A stretch of DNA of 64,000 nt, taken from CAZYBU01 sp964645775 (lineage in GTDB: Bacteria; Spirochaetota; UBA4802; UBA5550). This document shows, one piece after another, positions 43,816 to 52,308 of the stretch (positions are counted from its first letter, which is position 1; each line of letters starts with the position of its first letter). Made by a program: the position numbers and the translations under genes. The DNA lies in contig CAZYBU010000012.1 in assembly GCA_964645775.1 (NCBI GenBank), forward strand, positions 13,020 through 77,019, written 5' to 3'. The notes under the pieces were generated by a model that was given only the letters and a program-made list of their open reading frames with translations, had not been told where the DNA came from and ran no database searches.

Positions 43816-45282
43816 ATGCGGAGATGGGCCATAATCCTCGTTCTTACGGCGGTTCTGTTCCCCTGCGGTCTTTCGGCCAGGGTGGGAGAAACCGCCGGAG
43901 GTGATGCGGTCGTTTTCGGGAAATCTGTTAACCAGGTTCAGCTTGACGCCATGACCGTTGAGAGCGTGCGGCAGGTCCGGGAGGTACTGGAAGAACTGGG
44001 GCGGTTTCGACCCGTGGAGAAGAACCGGGTACGTTCCGTCCTGGAAGGACTTGCCGGGCGGGGAGGGAACACCTACCGTGAAGCGGCACGGATGCTGGAT
44101 GTGGATATCTACATGACCGTAGAGGTCAACCGGAGGGGAAGGGAATTTATCGGTATCCTTCATGTTCGAAGTCTGGATAAGAGGTATGGTAGTCTTGCCA
44201 GAACTATTCGAGTCAACACCTCCGTACCGGCCAATATTCCCGTCCGGCTGGCCCGCAAGGTGGCGCATTTTCATAAAAGAATTCCCATCTTCTTTACCAT
44301 TCTGGAAAGCCGGGGAGAGGGAAGATACCGTATCGACGCCGGGCAGTGGCACGGTCTGGAAACAGGAGACCTGCCCATAGAGGGTTCATCTTCCGGACGG
44401 GTTCTTCGCCTGGAACGGTTCGAGTCCCTGGTGTACATTCCCCATCCTGCCGCCGGAAGCGGGGGAATCATTCCAATGTACCGGGATATTCGACCCCTGG
44501 TACGGGAACTTGACCGGAAGACGGTTAAGAATACGGTCCGGCGATATACGGTCCAGCAGATCGTGGCCCGGGGAGAAGACTCCGGCAAAAAGTTCATTGA
44601 GAGTCTGGTGGTGATGAATCCCGGGTCCAATTTCTGTCTTCCCGTTTACGGTTCATTTTTGACGACTGGATTCATGGGCCTTCCCGGGAAGAAACCCTCA
44701 TGGGCCGGGATCGCGCTGACATCCACGCTGCTTGTAAGCCATTTTCTCGCCCCGGAGATTATCGCCAACTTTGATGTGAGTTTCTGGCCCTGGGTCATGG
44801 ACCCGGACAAGACGAAGGGGATGCAGAACCTGCAGATCTATACCTGGGCGGCCCTCCCCATGCTCTTTACGGCGGCCTACCTGGACCAGCTTGCCTACCA
44901 GATGAAGAGACACAGGTATCTGCCCCCTTTCTTCGAGAACAGAAACCTGGCCGCCCTGGGCATCTCCTCGGTCATCCCCGGAGGAGGTCTTTTTTACAAG
45001 GGACACAGAATGCTGGGATGGGGTTTTTACATAGCCGAGATGGGACTCCTGGGAGCGGGACTCTATCGGCTCTACGATCCGGACGGGAAGTATATCTTTA
45101 TAGCCCTGGGGGCTTTGAAGGCGGCGGAGTTGATCACCGCCTTTTTTATACCGACCGGTTACCCCTTCTTTAACAGAGAACTTGCCCGTACCGATGGTGT
45201 CCGGTTTATCCCGGTTGTGCGACCCGGTATCCTGGAAGAGAAGGAGATTGTTATGGGGATGGGATGCGTAAAAAGATTTTAG
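43816..45282 (+). CDS. Exported multi-pass membrane protein (paralogue B)
   Basis: A 488-residue protein with signal peptide (residues 1-21), an N-terminal domain like that of the 41754 protein (QVREVLEELGRFRPVEKNRV, then a ligand-type ARMLDVDIYMTVEV), a middle beta-rich part and a C-terminal group of hydrophobic segments (LAALGISSVIPGGGLFYKG, MLGWGFYIAEMGLLGAGLY, IFIALGALKAAEL). GGGLFYKGHRMLGW is the type of motif seen in DUF5683-like proteins. It starts one base after mgsA. Function unknown; likely functional partner or duplicate of the protein at 41754. Confidence 0.55.
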   Translation: MRRWAIILVLTAVLFPCGLSARVGETAGGDAVVFGKSVNQVQLDAMTVESVRQVREVLEELGRFRPVEKNRVRSVLEGLAGRGGNTYREAARMLDVDIYMTVEVNRRGREFIGILHVRSLDKRYGSLARTIRVNTSVPANIPVRLARKVAHFHKRIPIFFTILESRGEGRYRIDAGQWHGLETGDLPIEGSSSGRVLRLERFESLVYIPHPAAGSGGIIPMYRDIRPLVRELDRKTVKNTVRRYTVQQIVARGEDSGKKFIESLVVMNPGSNFCLPVYGSFLTTGFMGLPGKKPSWAGIALTSTLLVSHFLAPEIIANFDVSFWPWVMDPDKTKGMQNLQIYTWAALPMLFTAAYLDQLAYQMKRHRYLPPFFENRNLAALGISSVIPGGGLFYKGHRMLGWGFYIAEMGLLGAGLYRLYDPDGKYIFIALGALKAAELITAFFIPTGYPFFNRELARTDGVRFIPVVRPGILEEKEIVMGMGCVKRF

Positions 45283-45294
45283 GATGACCATGGA

Positions 45295-46326
45295 ATGAAT
45301 ATTCGTCATAGTGAACAGAATCTGCCGGAAGAGGTAGTCCCCGGAATTTTCAGGTTCCGGGAACAGGGAGGCCTGAAGGGTAACATGCCCTCCGTGAATA
45401 TCTACGCCATTCCCGGTGAAGAAGGGATACTGTTTGATGCCGGGTATGGAACCGGGCGGGCCCTGGATGAATTCATGAACCAGTACAGGCAATTGGAGAA
45501 TCTTTATAAACAGCAGGGAAAATCATTTTCCATAAAGTGGATCATACCGAGCCATTGTCACACGGACCATTTCTCCGGTTTGAAAAAGATAAGACAAAAG
45601 ACCGGTGCCGGTATTTGCCTTACGAAGACCATGGCCGGGATAATCCGGTCAGGAAGGGATTACTCCCGGGTCTTCAGGGAATCGAGTACCCGTTTTTCGA
45701 AGGAGATGAAGGGCGTCCATGTCGTTTTACTCAAGAGGCTTGCCTTTTTTCTCATGCTTTCCCTGTTTCGCCTGCTCCTCGGTACCCGCTTTGTGTCGGA
45801 CCCGGACCGTATTATTGAAGAGGAGGGTGATCTGGTAGTTAACGGGGAGATCTGGCGGATTATCTCCACGCCGGGACATTCCTTTGACCATATATCTCTT
45901 TATCATCCCGGGCATGGAATACTCCTGGGAGGGGATAATGTTCTCATGGGAGTGACTCCCTGGCTCGGGCCTCCCTGGTCGCACCTGAAGGATTATCTCA
46001 GAAGCCTTGAATTGATGCTCGAGCTGCCGAACCTTTCGGTTATCCTGCCGGCCCACGGGAGCATCGTGCATGAACCACGTAAGAGGATTGAACTCTTGAT
46101 TCACTGGCGGCGGAAACGCCTGCAGGACCTTTTTGATATTGTCGTTCGATCAGGGGTTGAGGGGCTATCCGCGGGTGAAGCGCTGGAGTCTTTATACGGT
46201 CCAATGAACGCCTACAGGCGCTTCATGGCTCGTGGTTGGATTGTGCTCTCCCTCTCCTGTCTCGAGAAGGAAGATAAGGTATACTCTATGGGCAGGGGAA
46301 GGCAAGTTCGGTATTATGTGAAATAA
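45295..46326 (+). CDS. MBL-fold metallo-hydrolase
   Basis: A 343-residue metallo-beta-lactamase-fold hydrolase. The metal motif is PSHCHTDHFSGL (HxHxDH in the form H-C-H-T-D-H), followed by STPGHSFDHISLY, LLGGDNVL and LPAHGSIV, so both zinc sites look complete. The C-terminal 90 residues contain a helical extension with a winged-helix-like part (RFMARGWIVLSLSCLEKE) typical of LACTB2-like enzymes. Substrate unknown. It follows paralogue B by 12 bp. Confidence 0.8.
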   Translation: MNIRHSEQNLPEEVVPGIFRFREQGGLKGNMPSVNIYAIPGEEGILFDAGYGTGRALDEFMNQYRQLENLYKQQGKSFSIKWIIPSHCHTDHFSGLKKIRQKTGAGICLTKTMAGIIRSGRDYSRVFRESSTRFSKEMKGVHVVLLKRLAFFLMLSLFRLLLGTRFVSDPDRIIEEEGDLVVNGEIWRIISTPGHSFDHISLYHPGHGILLGGDNVLMGVTPWLGPPWSHLKDYLRSLELMLELPNLSVILPAHGSIVHEPRKRIELLIHWRRKRLQDLFDIVVRSGVEGLSAGEALESLYGPMNAYRRFMARGWIVLSLSCLEKEDKVYSMGRGRQVRYYVK

Positions 46327-46339
46327 GGATGATAAAGAT

Positions 46340-46987
46340 TTGGATAACAATCATTACAGCCGTATCCTTTTCAGTGATTTTGACGGGACCATCACATCGG
46401 TTGAAACCTTCGTGGAGATGTTCCGTACAATCGTGCCCCAGCAGATGGCGGAGATAATACCGGAACTGAAGGCCTTCCGCATGACCCTGCGGGAAGGAGT
46501 CAGCCGTTTGCTGGAATCGATCCCCTCACGCAGGTACGAAGAAGTCCTTGCAGCGGTCAGGGACAGGGAGAGAAGGCCCGGTTTTGAGGAACTGATCGAC
46601 TTTTTGGATTCGAAGAGAGTTCCTCTGGTGGTTGTCTCCGGTGGCCTGGAGTGTCTTGTCCAGGAAAATCTGGGGGACCTGGTTGAACGGGTCCATTCCA
46701 TTTTCGCAGCCCGTGTTGAAACCGATGGAGAATATTTACGGCCTGAATCCCAATGGCTAGGGGATACGGAGCTTGTTTCAAAGGTTAAGGTAATGGAACA
46801 GTTCAGTTATGACCAGGCCGTGGCTGTTGGAGACGGTATTACGGATATCTATATGGCTGAAAAAGCCGATCTGGTCTTTGCCAGGGATGGTTTGGCGAGA
46901 CACCTTTCGCAGAAGGGCCTCCCTTTTGTTCCCTGGGATGATTTTTTCGATGTTATCCGATATCTGGAGAAAACCTGGAAGGATTAA
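46340..46987 (+). CDS. HAD-family phosphatase, MtnX/SerB-like
   Basis: A 215-residue HAD-IB hydrolase with motif I FSDFDGTITSVE, motif II VVSGG, and motif III/IV VAVGDGITDIYMA. The cap and C-terminus (WDDFFDVIRYLE) recall MtnX, the phosphatase of the methionine salvage pathway, but no other mtn gene is near, so the substrate is open. The start is a TTG at 46340 with AAGGATG upstream. It lies 13 bp after the MBL gene. Confidence 0.8.
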   Translation: MDNNHYSRILFSDFDGTITSVETFVEMFRTIVPQQMAEIIPELKAFRMTLREGVSRLLESIPSRRYEEVLAAVRDRERRPGFEELIDFLDSKRVPLVVVSGGLECLVQENLGDLVERVHSIFAARVETDGEYLRPESQWLGDTELVSKVKVMEQFSYDQAVAVGDGITDIYMAEKADLVFARDGLARHLSQKGLPFVPWDDFFDVIRYLEKTWKD

Positions 46988-46994
46988 TACTCTC

Positions 46995-47309
46995 TTAAGA
47001 AGTGATGGGAATCGGTTCTGGAACAGTACCGGTTTGTGGATTTTCCTCTTCGTCCTGGAATACGACACGGTTTCTTCCACCTCTTTTTGCCGTGTATAGC
47101 CGTTCATCAGCTTTGGCGATGACACTGTCAATATTCATGGAATTTGCTTCCGTGGAGGAGGCTATTCCTATACTGAGGGTGAAACGGATCTGTTCATCTC
47201 GATAAACCACTTCCATTTCAAGGACTGATTTGCGCAGGCGTTCCGCGAGATTGGCAAGGGTCGCGGCTGTTTCCTCATAACCGAAGATAATAAATTCTTC
47301 TCCGCCACC
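46995..47309 (-). pseudogene. C-terminal fragment of a GGDEF diguanylate cyclase
   Basis: On the minus strand the frame begins in effect at GGEEF and continues FIIFGYEETAATLANLAERL, TLSIGIAS, then VIAKADERLYTAKRGGRNRV and a short tail, which is the second half of a GGDEF domain. Everything before GGEEF is missing. The frame upstream (about 70 codons) has no resemblance to a GGDEF domain and is antisense to an alcohol dehydrogenase fragment. It is a truncated gene, ending 7 bp after the HAD gene. Confidence 0.8.
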
Positions 47310-47312
47310 GGT

Positions 47313-47483
47313 CTGCGGTCTCCGGAAAAGAAGAGGGAAGACCTGGAATTCATAAAAAGCATCGTGGAAGAGGGAAAACTGAAACCGAACATCGACCGGA
47401 CCTGGCCTCTGGAGGAGATCATCCATGCTCACAGGTACATGGAAGAGGGACGCAAGAGCGGGACCGTGGTTATTATCATGTAA
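47313..47483 (+). pseudogene. C-terminal fragment of a zinc-type alcohol dehydrogenase/quinone oxidoreductase
   Basis: A plus-strand frame of 56 codons encodes KREDLEFIKSIVEEGKLKPN, then IDRTWPLEEIIHAHRYMEEG and RKSGTVVIIM with a stop. This is the C-terminal signature of NADPH:quinone reductase-like medium-chain dehydrogenases. The rest of the gene (about 270 residues) is absent, and the fragment begins within a few bases of the truncation point of the GGDEF gene. Confidence 0.75.
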
Positions 47484-47716
47484 GTACTTTTTCTGGCAGT
47501 TCATAATTCCCCGCATCAATTCTTTTGCCTGTATGTTCCGGTCTTCCAGGGGTGTCAGCCTTTTAACGAATCGTGTAATCCTTGCCCTACGTAATGTCTA
47601 TCATCCCGTGACAGTGTCGTTATAGTACAGCGATATCCAGATATTGTTTCAAAATGTACTGGAAATTTCGGGTATATCATTAATAAACGGTACTGATTTA
47701 TCAAAAGGAGTACCCG

Positions 47717-48892
47717 ATGAGACTACAATCCCGCGTGAAAGACTTTTTCGAAATGGAATCGGCGGGTGGAATTCTGCTTATGATCGCCGCGGTCCTGGCC
47801 CTGGTGGCCGCCAATACGCCCGCGGCCCCGCTGTACAACCTCTTCCTGGAGACACCGGTGCACCTGGCTATCGGGACTCTGAAAATTGCCAAGCCCCTGT
47901 TGCTCTGGATTAATGACGGTCTTATGGCGGTATTTTTCTTTCTCGTGGGCCTGGAACTGAAGCGGGAACTTATGGAAGGAGAGCTCTCGGATCCCAGGAA
48001 TGTCATTCTGCCCGGTATCGGCGCCGTTGGAGGCATGGCTGTTCCGGCTGCCATATATGTGGCCCTGAATTATTCTGATCCTGTGGCAATGAAAGGATGG
48101 GCCATACCCGCGGCTACGGATATTGCCTTTGCCCTGGGGGTTCTTGGACTTCTGGGGAGCAGGGTGCCGAAGTCGGCAAAAGTGTTCCTGACATCCCTGG
48201 CAATATTTGACGACGTGGGCGCCATCGTCATTATCGCGGTGTTCTATACATCAAAGATATCACTTATCGCGCTGGCGGTTGTGGCCGCCTGTATCCCTGT
48301 ACTCTACTTTTTTAACCGGAAGAATATCATATCAAAGAGTCCCTATATTCTGATTGGAATTATCATGTGGACCGCCATGCTGAAATCGGGGGTCCATGCA
48401 ACCCTGGCGGGCGTGGCGCTGGCCATGTTTATTCCGATGCGTTCAAAGGAAGATAACTCGGTATCCCCGGTCCACGATCTGGAACATGACCTGCACCAGA
48501 TCGTGGCTTTTGTCATCCTTCCGGTATTTGCTTTTGCCAATGCCGGCATCAGCTTTTCTGGAATGAGCATAGACCAGCTTCTTCACGGGGTTCCGGTTGG
48601 AATCGCCCTGGGCCTCTTTATCGGCAAGCAGGTGGGAATCTTTTCACTGGCTGTTCTTGTCATTAAAACCGGGATAACCCGGATGCCTGAAGGGATGAAC
48701 TGGGGTTCCCTCTACGGGACAGCGGCTCTCTGCGGTATCGGCTTTACCATGAGTCTCTTTATCGGATCCCTGGCTTTCGAAGAGACCGGTGTAAAGATGA
48801 TATTCGACGAACGGATCGGGATCATTGCCGGATCCCTGGTATCGGGACTCCTGGGATATTTCGTGGTAAAGGCGAACACCAGAAAAGCATAA
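47717..48892 (+). CDS. nhaA: Na+/H+ antiporter NhaA
   Basis: A 391-residue antiporter with about 12 membrane segments. It has ESAGGILLMIAAVLALVAAN, the NDGLMAVFFFLVGLELKREL motif, ATDIAFALGVLGLLGSRVP, and the critical double Asp in LAIFDDVGAIV. It keeps cytoplasmic pH and Na+ low, which would suit a saline habitat. A good ribosome site (AAAAGGAG) precedes the ATG. It stands alone. Confidence 0.95.
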   Translation: MRLQSRVKDFFEMESAGGILLMIAAVLALVAANTPAAPLYNLFLETPVHLAIGTLKIAKPLLLWINDGLMAVFFFLVGLELKRELMEGELSDPRNVILPGIGAVGGMAVPAAIYVALNYSDPVAMKGWAIPAATDIAFALGVLGLLGSRVPKSAKVFLTSLAIFDDVGAIVIIAVFYTSKISLIALAVVAACIPVLYFFNRKNIISKSPYILIGIIMWTAMLKSGVHATLAGVALAMFIPMRSKEDNSVSPVHDLEHDLHQIVAFVILPVFAFANAGISFSGMSIDQLLHGVPVGIALGLFIGKQVGIFSLAVLVIKTGITRMPEGMNWGSLYGTAALCGIGFTMSLFIGSLAFEETGVKMIFDERIGIIAGSLVSGLLGYFVVKANTRKA

Positions 48893-49043
48893 ACTCCCGG
48901 GTATTCAGGCGGGGACCTTACATCGCGGGCCGATGGTTAAGTGGTTGTAAACAGCCATCCGGCAATCGAGATATTCGATAGGTCTCCTGCTGCATGGTTA
49001 GCCGGAAAATACCCTTCTCAGGAGGAGGTGAACAGGAACTGGC

Positions 49044-50498
49044 ATGGTACCGATCATTATTCTCATCCTGGTAATCCTCCTCGCCGTGACCTTCACCGGA
49101 ATATTTCACGGACACGCGCCATCGACTCGAATTGAACCTGACGGGCAGGCTTTCCCTGAGGACTTCCTCTGGTCAACGGGAGAGGACCCCTACCAGCATG
49201 AGGGAAACAACTACAACAACGACTGGTACCTCTGGGAACAGCAGTTACCCTCCCCCATAAAAAACGGCGACAGGTGCGGTCGCTGCATCGATTTCTACAA
49301 CCGTTACGAGGAAGATTTTCGGAACGCTGCGAGAGACGGCCAGAACGCCCACCGTATAGGCATAGAGTGGAGCCGGCTGGAACCGGAACCGGGGAGATGG
49401 GACGAAAACGCTTTTTCCCGTTACAGGGACATGCTCAGAAGCATGAGAGAGAAGGGATTAACGGTCTTTTTAAACCTCTGGCACTTTACCCTCCCTGTCT
49501 GGGCGTCGGAAAGGGGAGGGTGGGAAGACGATTACGTCTTCGAGAGATGGAAAACGCTGGTTGAGAAATGCGCTCAGGAATTCGGTTCCCTGGTCGATTA
49601 CTGGAGCACCATGATCGACGCCCAGATCTACGCGCTGGCAGGATACGCGGCCGGGGATATCCCACCCTGCGTGAAAGACATTAAGCGGGCGATTTGGGTC
49701 TACCGCAGGCTCATGGACGTCCATTCATCCGCCTACCGGATAATAAAGGAGAAGGCTTCCCTGCCGGAGGAGAGCCCCCATCCTGCACCTCAGGTGGGGA
49801 TGATCTACTTTTTCTTTTACTACGAACCACAGGGTTTTTTTCTGGACCGGTATGTTTACAGGGCCATGGACGATATCTTCAACTGGAACATGCTCGATGC
49901 CCTTCATACCGGCGAGGTAAAGGTATCCGTGCCCCTGGGGCCTAACCTGCGGGAATCGGTGCCGGAACTGAAGGGCACCCTGGACTGGCTGGGCGTTAAT
50001 TACTATACCCGCCAGATCATCTCCATCAATCCCCTTAAGCCCGGATTCATTGAGTATAAGAACCTTACCCGGTACCCGGTCACGGATATGGGTTGGGAGA
50101 TATTCCCGGAAGGGCTTTACCATATCTGCAAAAAGGCCGCGGCCAGGTACAGTGGCGTATCTCTCATTATTGCAGAGTCGGGACTTGCTGACTCTGATGA
50201 CAGTCGGCGTCCCATGTATATCCTGGATCACCTGACATGGACACACAGGCTTATCCGGGAAGGGGTTCCAGTCTTCGGATTCACGTACTGGAGCCTGACG
50301 GACAACTGGGAATGGGCCGAGGGATTTGAACCAAAATTCGGTCTGTACGAGGTTGACCTGGGGACCATGGAACGGAGGGCCAGAAGGTCCGTGGAACTGT
50401 TCCGGTTTATAGCGAAGAACAACCGCCTTCCCACAAAGGAAGAACTCCAGGCTCCGCAGTTTGAGTTCGTGAAAAAATACAAAGAGACAGGAAAGTAA
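49044..50498 (+). CDS. Membrane-anchored glycoside hydrolase family 1-like protein
   Basis: A 484-residue GH1 (beta-glucosidase family) protein with an N-terminal membrane helix (residues 2-21). GH1 landmarks are FPEDFLWSTGEDPYQHEG, AHRIGIEWSRLEPEPG, LWHFTLPVWASERGGW, the GVNYYTRQ loop, IIAESGLAD with the nucleophile Glu378, and TYWSLTDNWEW. The acid/base motif TxNEP instead reads T-M-I-D-A (residues 189-193), so the catalytic Glu is Asp192 at best and the Asn and Pro are gone. It may be a transglycosidase or have altered specificity. Its active domain would face the outside if the helix is a signal-anchor. It is followed 21 bp later by a GPH sugar symporter. Confidence 0.85.
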   Translation: MVPIIILILVILLAVTFTGIFHGHAPSTRIEPDGQAFPEDFLWSTGEDPYQHEGNNYNNDWYLWEQQLPSPIKNGDRCGRCIDFYNRYEEDFRNAARDGQNAHRIGIEWSRLEPEPGRWDENAFSRYRDMLRSMREKGLTVFLNLWHFTLPVWASERGGWEDDYVFERWKTLVEKCAQEFGSLVDYWSTMIDAQIYALAGYAAGDIPPCVKDIKRAIWVYRRLMDVHSSAYRIIKEKASLPEESPHPAPQVGMIYFFFYYEPQGFFLDRYVYRAMDDIFNWNMLDALHTGEVKVSVPLGPNLRESVPELKGTLDWLGVNYYTRQIISINPLKPGFIEYKNLTRYPVTDMGWEIFPEGLYHICKKAAARYSGVSLIIAESGLADSDDSRRPMYILDHLTWTHRLIREGVPVFGFTYWSLTDNWEWAEGFEPKFGLYEVDLGTMERRARRSVELFRFIAKNNRLPTKEELQAPQFEFVKKYKETGK

Positions 50499-50519
50499 TA
50501 CAATATCACGAGGTATACC

Positions 50520-51815
50520 ATGAACGGTCTTCCCTTTGCGAAAAAGCTAGCCTATGGCACGGGCGGTCTGGCGCTGAACTTCATCAATCTCCTGATAAGC
50601 CAGTGGCTCCTTCGTCTTTACGTGCCGGACCTGACGAACGCTCTTGTTCCACCCATCCTTTTTTCGGTTATCTTTATCCTGGGGCGGGTCGTTGACGGGG
50701 TCCTGGACCCCTTCGTGGGATATCTCTCGGACCATACCCGGTCGCGCTGGGGAAGAAGGATTCCCTACATTGCCGTCTTTCTTATTCCAACGACCGTAGT
50801 CACCTATCTTCTCTGGATACCGCCTGTGCCGGGAGAGCGGAGTATCTTGAACGCGGTTGCGCTCCTTGTTCTTGTCCAGGGTTACTTTCTCTTCTGGACC
50901 CTTCTGGCGAATCCCTACATGAGCCTTATCCCTCAGCTTTCCCCGAAAAACAAAGACAGAGTGGACATTACAACTATCCAGGCTCTGTTTATCATGGCCG
51001 GAACCCTTATCTCAGCCTTTATCGGTAACATAAAGACTTCTTTCGGCTGGAGCGGACTGGGACTGGCGGCAGGTGCCGTGACCCTGGTTGCCTTTCTCCC
51101 CACGGTGCTTTTTATCCGGGAAGAACCGACTACCGACCTGGAACGCGAGGAAGGATACCTGAAACCGGGGGCCATCTTCGCCTGGTTTGCTGACACCCTT
51201 AAGAACCGCCCTTTCAGGCACCTGCTGGTCGCCACGACCCTTTTCTGGTTTACCCTGAATCTGGTTATCATTCTGGTTCCCTACTGGGTGGAACGAGTGG
51301 CGGGACGGGGAGACGAGCAGGTCGTGCTTGTGATGATTCCTTTCCTCGTCTGCAATATAATCTTCTTTTTCGTCTTTAACTACATCTCCAAACGAACCGG
51401 GAAACGAACGGTTTTTCTTTTCACGCTGATCGGTTCCGCCGCGGCCCTGCTTCTTTTTCTCCTGGCCGGGGTTGTGCCGGTCGATCCACTGCTCTATTCC
51501 CAGGTCGCCATGGCCCTCTTCGGAATACCTTCGGCCGGTTTCATGATGCTTCCCTACGCTTTGCTGGCCGACGTGGTGGACCATGACGAGACCCTGACTG
51601 GTATGCGTCGCGAGGCCATCTACTACGGGGTGCAGACTATCTTCCAGAAGGTGGCCATCGGTATATCCGTTGCTGTGGCGTCCGTGCTGATGTTCGTGGG
51701 GGGAGAGGGGGCCGCCACGGTACTCGGTCTAAAACTCGTGGCAGGGATCGCTTCCTTTCTGGCTCTGCTTGCCTTCTTCGCCTTCCGCGGGTATGATCTG
51801 AATGATGTGTCCTGA
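50520..51815 (+). CDS. GPH (MelB-type) sugar:cation symporter
   Basis: A 431-residue transporter of the glycoside-pentoside-hexuronide:cation family with 12 membrane helices. It has the cation-site Asp region GRVVDGVLDPFVGYLSDHTR and SRWGRRIPYI, and the C-terminal LPYALLADVVDHDE motif. Located between the GH1-like and GH42 genes, it probably brings in oligosaccharides or glycosides, with Na+ or H+ as coupling ion. Substrate unknown. Confidence 0.9.
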   Translation: MNGLPFAKKLAYGTGGLALNFINLLISQWLLRLYVPDLTNALVPPILFSVIFILGRVVDGVLDPFVGYLSDHTRSRWGRRIPYIAVFLIPTTVVTYLLWIPPVPGERSILNAVALLVLVQGYFLFWTLLANPYMSLIPQLSPKNKDRVDITTIQALFIMAGTLISAFIGNIKTSFGWSGLGLAAGAVTLVAFLPTVLFIREEPTTDLEREEGYLKPGAIFAWFADTLKNRPFRHLLVATTLFWFTLNLVIILVPYWVERVAGRGDEQVVLVMIPFLVCNIIFFFVFNYISKRTGKRTVFLFTLIGSAAALLLFLLAGVVPVDPLLYSQVAMALFGIPSAGFMMLPYALLADVVDHDETLTGMRREAIYYGVQTIFQKVAIGISVAVASVLMFVGGEGAATVLGLKLVAGIASFLALLAFFAFRGYDLNDVS

Positions 51816-52308
51816 TTAATTTCGGATATTTCTAAACCGGGAGATATCTTCATGGCGATCTCGTTTCCTTCCGCCGTAAGAACAAATTCATCCTTCAGTG
51901 TGTCTATCTTAGCATAGTGGTCCCTGCTCATGTTACATTTCCTCTTCTGCATTTTATCGGATTCTGATCAATGACTCCTCCGACAATGATTGAAATATAC
52001 TGAGGGTGAGGAAATCAGTCAAAGGGGCTGTTATTATAAAAACTGGATCGGTAATCATTTTTGAAGATACTATTACGTGAAAACAACAGAGAGTAGATAT
52101 TATTTGTAGCAAATATAACTCAAGAATAAATATTGAAACCAGATTGTTCATTCTTTATTTGTGTTGACAGAACTTTACTTTTGTTCAAATGATATATAAA
52201 TTCATCCGGTTGGGCCGGTATCCTGCTTATTATTGAACTGTCTCCGATACCACCTGCTCCCGGTCCTCAGAACTGGCTGAATTGATATTATGAGAAGTGG
52301 GGGTCATC
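51816..52308. other. Intergenic region with fragments
   Basis: This 493-bp stretch between the GPH symporter and the BASS-type gene carries no intact gene. The minus strand holds a short fragment resembling a cyclic-nucleotide-binding protein N-terminus. A TTGACA occurs at about 52163, but the spacing to the AT-rich TATA stretch downstream is not ideal, so I do not call a promoter. Confidence 0.4.
51954..52058 (-). pseudogene. N-terminal remnant of a cyclic-nucleotide-binding protein
   Basis: The minus-strand frame encodes MITDPVFIITAPLTDFLTLS then IFQSLSEESLIRIR and a stop; after the stop the same frame reads NAEEEM before a second stop. LSIFQSLSEESLIRI is like the first helix of Crp/cNMP domains. 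The rest of the domain is missing. It could also be coincidence. Confidence 0.3.

Noticed and set aside
47313..47483. Intact small alcohol dehydrogenase-type protein
   Set aside because: Only the last 56 residues are present and there is no start codon, so it is a fragment.
51623..51931. Minus-strand gene beginning MSRDHYAKIDTLKDEF with a ribosome site
   Set aside because: The frame mostly runs antisense through the 3' end of the GPH symporter gene and has no recognisable features; at best a 5' fragment of about 40 codons.
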